DNA from: Varroa destructor
Taxonomy: Eukaryota; Arthropoda; Arachnida; Mesostigmata; Varroidae
Direction: 5' to 3'
DNA: 64,000 nucleotides
Assembly (NCBI RefSeq): GCF_002443255.2
Contig: NW_019211454.1
Coordinates: 20,241,037-20,305,036 of the forward strand
Shown here: positions 52,901 through 64,000 of the stretch, one piece after another
Position numbering within the stretch: position 1 is the first letter of the stretch
Layout: every line of letters begins with the position of its first letter
Translations under genes and position numbers: made by a program
The notes under the pieces: generated by a model
What the model saw: only the letters and a program-made list of their open reading frames with translations
What the model was told of the DNA's origin: nothing
Databases searched by the model: none

Positions 52901-55900
52901 TACATAATCTTTCATGGTACGACAGCTTTTTTGTGCCAGACAATTTGGGTTATGCGCGCGCAACAAAGAAAAACGTAGCCACAATTACTCGATTGGAAAT
53001 ACAGAAAAAGCAAATTTCTAGCGAAAACTACAGTAAAATGTTGTTATGAGTCACCAAAGTATTGTATAACACACAAACATGTCCTCAGCTATTGGAGCCT
53101 TGAAGTGGAATAAAAAAGGTGAGCGAAGCGCGGAATGTTTCAACGTCGATTCCTCAGGTCGGCGATATATCCGATCGGTAAGGGAATGCTATTAAAACAA
53201 TATGTTAAGTTAAATAAGCACTAATGAAATACATACGTTGAAAGGGAAATTCGAACGACACAACGACCCATAAGGCATATAAAGAAATTCATCATTGTTA
53301 ACCTTATCAGTGATGTTCATTTGTAACTAATTCATTTGTAAACGCAAATTACTGCAAGGTAGATGATGGATTGTGTGTCCAGCCACTACATATCAACCCA
53401 TTCTAGGCACACGTTCTACTCATTGGTTTAACACTGAAAAATTGGTTTTGGTAGTTCCTGTTCTTGAAATCAAATAAACTGCCACCATACGCCAAACATG
53501 CGTACGTTTATTAGTAACACAAATATAATACTATTTAAATGCAGCAAAGTGTCTCATTTAGGCATTACCTGTAGTATTTTAAGTGCACGTGAACACGTTC
53601 CTTAGCTAAGACAGTCAAACGGAGTATTCACGTAAGGACAAAAGTAACTCGTGTAATAGGCAAAATGCAAATAGAATTCCTGCCTGCTTCGAACACAACG
53701 AATGGTTTAAGGCCTTTTTTGCTTTTCATACTCCAATCGTGACCGATGGGCGACAACTAATTAGGTATACAAATTCATCTTTAGATGAATCGTCGATTCT
53801 GGTAATAGGCTTAAGACTATTTTGTTCTTTTTTTACCTGTTATTCACTGTCTTCACTAACGTAGGCGGCTTCATTTGTTTCCTTCTACTATTGACCAGAA
53901 GGCAGCAAAGGGCTATCATATTTCTGCTGCCGGTCCTACGAGCACACCACTCCACATTCAGGCGGCAATGTCTTTCTGTATAATAATTCGGACAGCCTCC
54001 CAACCTACCGGCAAAACGTTATTGTTTTCGTTCGCTGTTTGCAACATGGTACACAGATTTCACCGACTATCAAGCCATTGAAGCAGTGAAAGCACAGCAA
54101 ACAAGAATTAGCTCGATGTATGATATACCAAAAGCTCCCTCGGCTTTTCCTAGTTGCTGAACCACAACACTAGATAATGCGGGGATCCGTCCGGGTGTCT
54201 TTGGGAATACGTCGATTTCTGATGAAACCTTAGTTGGACGCAATCCATGGTAGCGTTCTTTACATCGACTAACTTCATCGACCTAGGCCTTCACAACTAT
54301 AATATATAATTTGTCTGTATTTTTTCTAGGGTTGGCTAACTGTCGCCACACGGCCATCGCACCTCAACCTCGACGCTTATGACTTAAAGAAATTTTTACT
54401 TAGTTTACGCCCGGACCGTGAGAAGAGTTAGAAGCTGCAACGGTGACTTTGAATAGATGGAACGTACACAAAAAAGAGGGACTCTATAGGATTTCTGGAA
54501 CGTACTTTGAGGATGGTGGTGACTTTTGGAGCCTTCGATGAGGCCAGGCCTTAGTGGGACCTTAGGCGGGCTTACCGTCACCCTAAACTTAAACTTTGAT
54601 GAATTTGTATCGGGTAAAGAAAGGCCGTTGAGAAAGGAAGAAAGAAGACACCGGGCGAAGAATTTTCGCAGATGACATGCCGCTACTGCTGCCGTCAACG
54701 CGTCTCTCTTCACCCCACAGCATTTAACCTTAACAGCGGTGCAACAAAGGATCTGCAGCAATATCAGCAGCACCCCAGTAAGGAGGCTGAACTAAGTCGC
54801 AGCAAAATTTGACAAGATTTACGGTGATAGCTGTGAAGATCGCTTCGAAGACAACATACAGCAGAAAGCAGAGATGTAGAAGCAGTGGTAATGTGAATGA
54901 GTTGTTCATCCCCAACCAGTCTCAAGCCCTCCGATAATAAAGCCAAGGACCATAGAAGTCGACAGGACAACCCGATTCGAGTACCGCATAACACTAGTAC
55001 GGGGTGCTCAGAAGCTTAAAAGCCTTATAATATATGAGGCCCCCATTCATCCTAATTGTTGAAATTAACGATCCATTAAAAAAAAATTGTCTTTTGTAGT
55101 GTATAATAAATGCATACTAACCAACTTTTGCTCTATCATTGAAGTTACTACGAAATAGCGTGGCGGCAATCTTGAGCATCCTCTTCGATAACTCCTTAGT
55201 CTGACCCCTACAACTCTTTGTAGTCCTAAATTGAGATGATCCCATTAAATAGCCGTAAAGAGTCTTTTGCTTTCGATACTCGATAGGTCAGCAAGAACAA
55301 GACACCGTCTACTCCAGCACCAACAACGCCGAGTCAGCTGTTAGTAGAATAAAAAGAAGGGAGTCAGAGGGTCTTGGGAGGCCTTAAATGAGCGAAAAAA
55401 AACAGGTTATCTGTATCCACGAACAAAGCAGAAGGCATTGCAAAAAGAAGATCAACGAGTCGAAGTGGAGCTGTTGGCAGCAATGGGGAATTGGGGCTTT
55501 GGAGCTCTGTCGAATCCAGGAAATGGCTATCCCTCGTACTACGGCTACTGGTGTTACGCGGATTTTCCTTACGCGTTAACAAAAGAAAATGAAATGAGAT
55601 CGCTGAGAACAAAGGAAGGAAGGGAACAACACTGAATGATACAATATGATATCAAGCAGCATAATGCTAGTAATAATAGTAGTACGCTGCTACTCGTCGT
55701 CCTCCTGGATATTCGTTATCAAAGGATCCGCCATCCTGAGCTGCCCTCCGCCTAACCGATAATAACGTATGAAGAGAGCGCTATGCATAAGAGAAATATA
55801 GGAATTTTTAGTGTTGTTATAAGACTTAGCGCGGCTATTAAGGGTACAAAAGAGCGACGCCTGGAAGGCCTGTTGCTCTTTCATCATACCATCGGCCGCA

Positions 55901-57363
55901 ATAGGTAGCAGTCTTGCTGCACCGCGCAATCAAAGTGACCGACCTAGCGGCGACCGGACTCGGCCTCAACAATATCGCCGCTACTACAACGCCGCGAACG
56001 CTGCTATCCATTCACCAGAAGGCAAATAGTAGCAGTCCCGTTGCCGCCACCGCCTCTGAGCCAGCATTTAGGACATATACAACAAGAAGGACTACAATGG
56101 TCTCATGGCAAATATCCGTCCACGCTGTAACCTCAGTTTCGTTCGTCCTATTCCTAGACATTTCCATTGCCAGTACTGTAGAGGGTGGCTGGTCTAGTTA
56201 AGGGCCCGTGCAGGGTAGACAACGGATTTAAGACCTTCCTTGTGGCAAAACTCGTCCGCATATAGAAGAGGAGGGAACCACTGGAAAAAAAAAAAGCTGT
56301 TTTATTAATACTTCTTCTCTTCTTATACTGCTACTGGAACCGCTTGACGACGCCGTGAAAATGGCGCCATCCGTCCTTACTGAAGCAACGTTCATGATCT
56401 ATTTGCTCTATGGGGGTAGCCTTATGCCCTGTACAACAAGTGTTCTGCAGACTGGTAAAAACAGTGACGCACTTAACCCAGTCTAGTATCCTCCCTTAGT
56501 GAGTGGACAAGGGAAACTTGCAAAAACACCTGAGTATAAAGTAGAAGAAGCCTATGCTCGTTTTGGGCAAGGCGCATGTCGAACAATTCAAGACATCACA
56601 TGCATCTGTTAACCTGAAAGTTATGAAAAAAATGATTCAGTTGCCTTTGATAACACCACTGTTCTTTTTAATTAACATCCTAGGATGTACGACCACAGTG
56701 AGCATGAAGAAAGAGCGAGAAAGAAATGCTATGGGCAAAGAGTTATGGATTACCGTTGCGAGAAAACATCAAGGAGTTTAAAAGCCTAGTGATCACCTTT
56801 GATCACAAGCGTCTTATATAGAACATGGAACGAAATGCGAAACTGCATAGTGTTAAATTGGATTTGTTATTGAAATTATACTGCCGATGCAGCGACATTT
56901 TTTCAAGAAGGAACGTAAAAAAAATTTACACATAGCTAATAGCAATACTCCTTCGCTTAATGTCATACTCATTCTTCATATTCAGCCCACTATCTGCGAG
57001 TATTAAGGTAACAGCAGACACATTGTACGAACCCAAATTCATTTGACGAGATTTAAAAATGGCAAAAGCTACTATCAATAACCAGAACCTGTTTTGTGCG
57101 GGAATGTCATATAGTTAGATTGTAAATATTCGACAATCTGTTTTTAGCTTTATCTTTATGCTCACGGTGAAGGACAGACCTTCACTCAAATCCCGCGAAG
57201 CCGACAACTTGTTTCTCCAAATGCTTCTTTCTTCGAAAACGCAATGCGTAAACTCATACAGAACTACAAATAAAATTGAGGCCGCCCCAACGCTTCTTAC
57301 ATCAATTTATAATGAACATTTTCCATGTTCCATGTCCAAATGTTCTTTTCTAAACCTAAAGCT
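46931..57363. other. Spacer with no supported gene
   Basis: Mostly AT-rich sequence with short ORFs at chance length. Strong-looking 3' splice sites (long T runs ending in AG) occur before 50,876 and 51,212, but the frames after them stay open for only about 20-35 codons. An ATG at 53,080 is followed after 40 bases by a good AAG/GTGAGC donor; by itself this is weak. A (TAA)n run lies at 47,134-47,147. GC-richer patches at 52.2-53.0 and 54.4-56.2 kb give overlapping ORFs on both strands. Confidence 0.45.
47134..47147. repeat. (TAA)n microsatellite
   Basis: About five TAA units. Confidence 0.8.
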
Positions 57364-57412
57364 CTGAAATGACTAATAGCGCCTCTTAAAAACGCGCTAT
57401 TAGTCATTTCAG
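57364..57412. repeat. Perfect 19-bp inverted repeat, 11-base loop
   Basis: CTGAAATGACTAATAGCGC at 57,364-57,382 is repeated as its exact reverse complement at 57,394-57,412, with CTCTTAAAAAC between. Pairing stops abruptly at both outer ends. A 19-bp perfect stem is very unlikely by chance in 64 kb. It could be a recent palindromic duplication, the core of a small foldback element or an RNA hairpin. No terminal repeats or target-site duplication were recognised around it. Confidence 0.95.
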
Positions 57413-60400
57413 TTGGCTAATTAATTCAATTAAAATAAATCTTTTCTAACTGAATGAAATGCTTGAGAGAAATTGAGAGCTACAGTGAAGATTTCTGCTT
57501 TGATATATTTGAGCCTTCAGAAAACTAATGACCGACTGTTTCGGTAGCATCTAACGAAGAATGTGTTAACTCACATTTGCTTGACTCTTCCTTGGCACTA
57601 ACAGGAAAGTTCTTTAAAGAAGTCATCATAGACTGCTTAAAGTTCTTCTTGATCCCGACATCTTCGAGTCTGGTTGTTCCTTCCAATGTGAAGACTTAAA
57701 TTACTCACGCATACTCCATTAAGATAGTCGCTAACAAGTACTCCTTTCCCTCATCGCGCTTCGCTCGTCAGCAGTATCTATCTAGTTCACTTTTTTCAAC
57801 ACTCAAATCCGGCCGTGAGGCTACACTTCCTCTTCACTGAGCGTTGCGAATCAACATCACCTTTTCAGCATTATTGCAATCGTCGTGATCGACGTCCCTG
57901 TCATCAACATCATAACACAAACGCTTCTACATGCAGAATGCAGAAAACCCATCGTTCGATCTATCTAACATAATAATATTCTATTTTCGTGTGAGCCGAC
58001 GTTTTCAGATCGGTGTTTGCTGCATACGCAGTTGCACATGTCGTTGTCGGTGCCATTATCGCACGGAATAGAAGACCAACAGTATCCGAGGCAATTATCG
58101 ACATGGTCAAATTCGCTGTCGCTGTTATCCAGGGGGCGCTCGCTTGATTTCGGGCGGACAGTTGGCAGAGACCTAGCGATGATCTTACGCTGTTAGCTGT
58201 TGCTAGATCGCCAGCATCGCCGCGTGATCGTGCTGCGGCGTTGGTGGTACTCAGCCACTGATCGTCCCATAAACGTCAGTTCGCTTTACCGTGGCTGGTA
58301 GCGGTGGTACTGATGGCGTGTATAAAGCCGTACAGCATGCCCACTGATCACTACGATGCACGACAAATGATGCTGTAGACGCGCAATCCGCTAATGGACC
58401 GCTCGTGCAGCGTCAAATGCTTGTACATGCTGTCTTAGTCGCTGTCCACCAATTTCATTGCCACCCTCTCCGCGCGAGCGACTCCCTTTCATGATCTTCG
58501 TCTATGTCGATATTGCTGACACCACGACCGCGGCAGCCGAGCAACTCACCTTAGGAACGGCAACATCAACGAAGGGTAGTGCCGCTGCTACGGCTATCCC
58601 ATCGACGCTGTCAGCATTCGTGAGCGCGTGCGCCCCTTGTCGTTACCACAGACAAAAAAAGTGAAAACCAATGAATTACAGACAAAGGGACAGCTGATCC
58701 AACATCGTGATCCTAAGAGCAATGGCTATAGCAGTAGTAATAGCAGTATTAAGTCAAACGGGTCTCTGGTTCGTGTTTACTGTTTGAGTGCCCCAACAAA
58801 CAGGACATAGTTGCCGGCCGACAGACTGACCGTGCGTTGTCTCCGTAGGTCTACTGGCTAAGCAAAGCGGTCTACATGATGGGAGGCTGATCGAGCTGGT
58901 CGCCTCGATCGTCCAAATCCAGATTCGTGCGGTAGAGGCAGTGTCGGTGACATCGATGAACAGTGTCACATGATGCTACACTACCAAACACAGACACAAT
59001 AAGTATTTGGCACATTGCTAACCTGCGCTGACGATGTAAAAGAAGGATTCTTTAGGGACACGAACGTTTTTGCACGAGAATGCGGGAAGCAAGTTTGGCA
59101 AAGCGTAGATTATTAACGGCACCACGTATTTACTAATGTTTTATGCCGTAGCACCAGCAATTCTCGAAATCGTCCCACTTCCTGCTAGTTTGGTGTACAA
59201 GTAGGAGCATTTATTGAGATACTCCCATTTACTCGCCAAACTCGTCATATGTAAAATTGTAATGGCGTTTCATAGCGACCCTGACGACAGTTCCAACAAG
59301 GTTAATCTCACCTCAACGACGCGGTTAGTGAGTCGATATATGCTATTACATTGTAGGCCTACCTATAGGCCTTGATCGAATGAGAGCCATGATCTCAGAC
59401 TATTTCTATAGGCCTCCATCAGAAGCGGGCCATTTTATAAAGGCTCCATCAAGTCGTATTAAGCCGAAAGGCTGACATCGATCAGAATGGATTCTCGCAG
59501 GGTCTGCGAGCAAAAAAAAAACATCTAGAAAACTTTGCCAAGATCACCTTTCGCTGCACCCTTGTCCCCAACCTGACATACAGGTTCAAATAAGTCCCGC
59601 TACACTGCCGTCGTTGCAACAAAGACGACGATAATGGTACAAATTACAACAGCTAACTGGGATCACGGAAGCCCTAGACTAATTCAAACAGTAAAGGGTG
59701 TCAATTCTATTAGCTCTATTGAAGGAACGCGATTTCCGCCCACGCTGCCCGGTTATAGCAGTCATCCGGCAGTCCGGACGTCGATAACTCTGTTATCCAC
59801 CTGTTGCTTTAGCAAAGCACTAAAAGAAGTACCGATTTTTCTCGGCGACTGCTGATGCCCCCTAACACCGACGGTACTAACAAAATAAGGGATTTATGTC
59901 ACATTAAAAACGCTAGTGGTAGTCACCGGAACTTACTCGCGAATCCTTACTACTCGTTTCTGGTTTTCCGAACGTGATTAACTGATTTTATTTTCTGTGT
60001 GCAACAGTAGCATAAGAGAGCTATACAAATAATTGCATTACAGAGCCAATTTGACTGGACAACACATATTTAGCAAAGGCATCTCAATGCTTCTTGATAA
60101 TCCTTTATTTATATTACGTTATATAAGCATAAATTTGCCCCTGGTAGCAATTATCATCTCTGGTTAAGGGAGACCGCGGATTCCTGCTTAAAGCACATAC
60201 CATACGACACGTGTGAATAAAAAAAATTCAATAATTTGCGCCTTTGCTCTGACTTTACTGTCGGGGTAATTTAGCTCCTGCGATGTCTCGGCCGATAAGA
60301 ACATATCAATCAGAAAGATTACGTTACGATCGAATAGTAAGACTAAGTAACCTAAGTGATCTCATTCTCTGGCTATAGAACTGCCGGCAACTGTTTTGAA

Positions 60401-61022
60401 CGATGCATGATATACGTACAATATTGAAGCTTATATGCCTAGGTGAATTTGTTACAACGATAATTATATAATATAATGTAAGTGTTTAAATATGACCACG
60501 TTGGACCGTTTTATTGTCTAGCTAGCCGGCTGGTTAACTGATTGTTCTGAGAAGGCTTTGAGCTCTTATATTGCATTCATGTATAGTTCACGTGGTAGTG
60601 TTTTCGTTTTATTTAGAAGGTTATCAGGTCTTCTTGGGAAGTAACTTTGCATTATGCTCTTGTTGCGTTGTTGAATGTTGTTTAGGTCTACTGCTTCCTA
60701 GTCCATTCCCAGTTTTCCAGGAGAACGGTAGCAGTTCGTTAGCTGCTTGGTAGTGATTATCGTAGCTTGCTTGTTTCTATCTGGTTGGTATTTCTGTCGC
60801 CAATGACCTGAATGCTGCTAAACGTGGAGGAGAACGTTTTGAAGGTGTAGGTGGGGGCTAGGGGGGAAAAACGCACTTGACCGAACTGTAAAGCGCGTTA
60901 CTAACATTATTATCATCACCAACGGTACAGCTACTGACGACGGTGACGATGACTACGATGACTATGGTGGACTGCGTTGTTGTTGGTGCTGTGACCCCAT
61001 GTGATTCAGGCGTCCATTCAGA
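57413..61022. other. Spacer with no supported gene
   Basis: It contains a GC-rich patch at 58.0-59.0 kb with short open frames, including a hydrophobic one near 57,992-58,146 (AAYAVAHVVVGAIIA) that has no start or clear splice sites. No family was recognised. The rest is AT-rich. Confidence 0.45.
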
Positions 61023-61328
61023 TTAAAGCGATACCACTATTTCTTGTGGTCGACCTGTTTCTTCGTTCATAGGTCTAACCTCATATTCACTTCTAGCAAG
61101 CAGTAAACTCGGTCCTTTGTTTATAGGCTGGCTACCTATCATAGACACATATGCTTTTCTAGTATCGATTCTCAAGCTTCCAAGTGATGCTTCGTACGAG
61201 GATTCCGGTTCTGTTCTGATCAGAATCTGATTAAGGATAGGCGAGTCGATAGCTATCTTTTCTCGTACATTTGGAAATCGTAAACAGACTAGTTGCAACG
61301 GCCATAAATAATAAACCGAACGGATCAA
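61023..61328 (-). CDS. Possible 3'-terminal exon, product unknown
   Basis: A minus-strand frame of about 100 codons ends in TAA. The only starts near its open end are non-ATG, so if real it is an exon rather than a full gene. The peptide has balanced, coding-like composition (for example IAIDSPILNQILIRTEPESS and ARSEYEVRPMNEETGRPQE), unlike the biased peptides elsewhere in the window. A CTAG at about 61,289 could be the acceptor, but its pyrimidine tract is weak. I recognise no domain. It could also be the tail of an unfamiliar mobile-element protein. Confidence 0.3.
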   Translation of the reverse strand: MIRSVYYLWPLQLVCLRFPNVREKIAIDSPILNQILIRTEPESSYEASLGSLRIDTRKAYVSMIGSQPINKGPSLLLARSEYEVRPMNEETGRPQEIVVSL

Positions 61329-62834
61329 GAAACGAGTTCAGCAAAAATCTGATCTTGACACTAATGCAATAATAAAATTATAATTGGGATGTAGCTTCTT
61401 TTATTACTGCACCTATTCGAGTGGTGTGTAGAACAAAGTTCGTGACGAGCACTCGGTGTGGTACATAGATTTGTAGCCCTGATGTGCTACGTGCCATATA
61501 ACAATTTCTCTATCTCCAGCAAATGATTTTTGTGTATGTATATAACCAGGTGGAAGGGGAGAGTTTGTCGCCGAACCGGTACGGGCTTGATAAACAACCG
61601 TTAGCTAGAACCCAAATAAGGCCGTATCTGATTTATTAGAATACCGCGTGCTTGATGAGAATGTTAATCTCGACAAAGAAGTAACTTGGGAAGCAAGGAC
61701 GCTTGTATTCATTTCCTTCACTTTTCAGGTTTTCAATTGCGCACGCTTTCCGCCTTCGCGTCTACCAACGGACAATACGACACACGTGAAAATAGGGCCC
61801 ACTTTTTACTTGGGCAGTTGATAATTAGATAGCATTTTATACGAAAGTAGTCGAATCTTCTATTGCAAAATAAATAACTTACTAGTAATAATAATAATAA
61901 TAATAATAATAATAGGGAGGTTGAGAACGCCGTCTGATGGCAACACCAGCTATGCTCTTCAAACTGCTGTCTTTATATACCCTGATGATCCTAGACAAGT
62001 GATGATGATAACAGGCAGCGATAACTAGAAAGATGACTTCAAAGAAGTCGGCGGTAACTAGAAGGAGGGTAAAAATCAGACTGGCAAAGCAAGTGCCTCA
62101 CTGGCGCATAACGACTAAATTAACGCGTACCCGCCAGCGCGACACCCACAATCCCAGTATGCATAAAAATTGGACAGCGTACTACTTTGATATAATTTTA
62201 ACCGATAGCTTTATTGTCCGTATGACTCGAACAGTGAGTAATAATAGGACCCTCACTAACTAAAAAATGTTTTGTCGCAATTATCTATAGGATGCGAGTT
62301 TCTATCCACAGACGGCTCCGGTTATCAGATAAGTGCCGTCTACTTATATTTATTTGCCAAAAAAAAAATAGCAATACGGTTTTGTTTACACAACGTTTGA
62401 TAAATACTTGTCGTTGTTGTCATAGAATAACAAATGTAATTCGTTGAAAAGCTGTGCAGCAAAGAGGCTGGTAGCGCTATATATTGCTAGATGACGCACA
62501 CCCTGCCTTGCACACCTACTTCTATGACTTCGTGTGCTCACTATCCTACTAACACTGTTGTCTGTCGATGCAGTTCTGCTATATATTTTTTACGAATAAG
62601 GTGACTGTGATTGCTGGAGAATTACTATGATATTGTTTCGTATTCTAAAATATGTACGGATAGTGGTTAATAAACATGAGATACTCTCAAGTTCGTTTAA
62701 CAGGGTACTGCGAAATAGTCCTAGGCATATTGCTCTGAGAGGCAAACCTGTCAATTCGTTTCTGACAGAGTTTGTTTGTTTCAACTAAAGAGCGTTTAGG
62801 AACATTTGCATTAAAGAAGCCAATTCATCCTCAC
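61329..62834. other. Spacer with a trinucleotide repeat and no supported gene
   Basis: A textbook-quality 3' splice site (TTTCCTTCACTTTTCAG, ending near 61,729) is followed in one frame by about 33 open codons without a clear donor. A (TAA)n run lies at 61,885-61,914. The ATG-started ORF at 62,033-62,263 is basic and unrecognised. If the exon ending at 62,835 is real, the right end of this stretch is its intron. Confidence 0.4.
61885..61914. repeat. (TAA)10 microsatellite
   Basis: About ten uninterrupted TAA units followed by GGGAGG. Confidence 0.95.
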
Positions 62835-63217
62835 CTAGGAATTTCGGAGTAGCTTTGCAGATGACTGGGTCCAATGGAATTACACCGTTGAACCGTACTT
62901 CTTACGCGTTGAAAAAGGCGAAATGGTGTGAGTTCTTCCATAGGCTTTGACATGACAGGCGCTCTGTTATGCTGCTCACAGACGGCAATAGGTGATTCCA
63001 GGAGTAAAGTATACGAATAGGTTGGATTTGTCCAGGAAGTCGTCCAGGAAGGCGGAGCCCAATGATCGGAACTTAATTTGAATGGTGACTGATAACATCG
63101 GAAGCATTGACGCAATTTAAAGATAGCTCTAATAAACGGTGACGTTTTCTTGTTTAAAGGCATCGGTTCCGTGCCTGGATTTCCCGGCGACCCATTATCA
63201 CTATTCACCTTTAGTTT
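62835..63217 (-). CDS. Possible internal coding exon, product unknown
   Basis: On the minus strand a frame is open for about 127 codons and ends exactly at a strong donor, CCTAG/GTGAGG, with the exon's last base at 62,835 (phase 2). The ORF stop lies just inside the intron, as expected for a real exon. The peptide is Pro/Ser-rich with scattered Cys and Trp, for example SPGNPGTEPMPLNKK, LRQCFRCYQ and SDHWAPPSWTTSW. The upstream acceptor is poor: candidate AGs near 63,208-63,222 lack a pyrimidine tract, so the right boundary is uncertain. No family was recognised. A chance ORF of this length is possible. Confidence 0.3.
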
Positions 63218-64000
63218 TTGACTAACTTAATTTGCCGATAATTCCATTAAGCTCACTTTTGCATTCTGATACTTTACTGAACCACCAACCTATCATAACA
63301 AGAAACTGAAATTTTTAAGAACATGCCATCTTATCCGCCCAGGTTAATGTCCCACGTAATAGAAAGTCATCATTTTGATAAGCAGTCTCTTCAGTAAGGC
63401 TATTGTTCTCCGAAGCGTCTAATTTTAACCTGACCTCTTGGTAGATGTATTATGAATACACATTACATAATGAAAATTAAGCGTTTAGCTAAAATCAAGA
63501 CATCAGATGATAACCCTTCAGATATCGCCCATCAATTGGCAGATAGCACAGCGTACGTATATATACAGCGTATGTTGCGAAAGCGAATACGTTTCATATG
63601 GGCAGCTGAAACGTTGTATCTTGTACCCTTCTAGACTCTAGATCAAGCTATTTGTTACAACTCCCATAAAATGCTACATCGCGTTTACTGGCCAGAAGAG
63701 ATGTTAGCCAGAATACGAACGAGTAGTACGAAGCGTGACGTATATCCGTAAACAGGTTCCAGTACGTGTTCACTGGAGTGGCATTGCAAAACAAAGCAAC
63801 TTGACACAGATGCGCTTCGCAATAACTCCAACTCATTTTGTAATCACAACTTTTGTTTGTCTAACTTTAATTTTATGCTGAAAGTTCACAGTACAATATA
63901 GATAGTAACTAGGTAGTAATATAGGATATTATAATTATTCATAAGCCAGAGATTCATGGATTATAAATACTACTCTTTACTGTTACTTGAAAATTTTGAG
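63218..64000. other. Spacer with no supported gene
   Basis: AT-rich sequence. An ATG ORF at 63,452-63,634 of 60 codons is basic and unrecognised. Nothing else stands out before the window ends. Confidence 0.45.

Noticed and set aside
55438..55635. Gly/Tyr-rich ORF resembling cuticle or silk peptide
   Set aside because: It is short, starts at TTG and overlaps another ORF on the same strand. The composition comes from a local GG/TA-rich patch.
1..64000. CRISPR arrays, rRNA, operons or other prokaryotic systems
   Set aside because: No regularly spaced repeats, no rRNA-like blocks, no ORF clusters and no ribosome binding sites are visible, and the elements present are eukaryotic.

Overview
The window looks like gene-poor eukaryotic nuclear DNA, most likely from an arthropod. 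It is moderately AT-rich and has almost no long open reading frames. Many (TA)n and other microsatellites are present, along with decayed copies of mariner, R1-type, CR1-type and Ty3/gypsy elements. A parasitiform mite or a relative would fit this picture, but that is a guess from style and not from a marker gene. No operon-like layout, ribosome binding sites, rRNA, tRNA or CRISPR array is visible. The longest ORF is about 177 codons, which is roughly what chance gives in 64 kb.

The only host exon I can support well is on the minus strand at 36,378-36,683. It has a good acceptor, a start codon, a signal peptide, a cysteine pattern like the start of a saposin-type domain, and a strong GTAAGT donor. 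Its gene runs toward lower coordinates, and its upstream 5' exon or exons must lie to the right. Weaker exon candidates are at about 201-363 (+), 61,023-61,328 (-) and 62,835-63,217 (-).

Most recognisable content is transposon relics found by reading broken frames. From left to right: a mariner transposase (about 9,580-10,495, +); a Ty3/gypsy block in which zinc knuckle, protease and gag lie on the minus strand (10,700-11,520) and RT, RNase H and the integrase N-terminus lie on the plus strand (11,540-12,750); a separate Ty3/gypsy integrase core (about 18,275-18,900, +); an R1-like non-LTR element (about 36,996-38,730, +); a CR1-like element with PHD and esterase remnants in ORF1 and endonuclease-RT remnants in ORF2 (about 39,164-42,290, +); and a second mariner (about 46,460-46,930, +). 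All carry stops and frameshifts and should be inactive.

Other structure includes a perfect 19-bp hairpin at 57,364-57,412, an imperfect 13-bp hairpin at 14,776-14,805, a 27-bp tandem duplication at 3,810-3,858 and several microsatellites. The remaining long stretches look like intergenic or intronic DNA with nothing I can name. I found no clearly new functional system. The most unusual items are the back-to-back gypsy halves, the perfect hairpin and the saposin-like exon beside two antisense retrotransposon relics.
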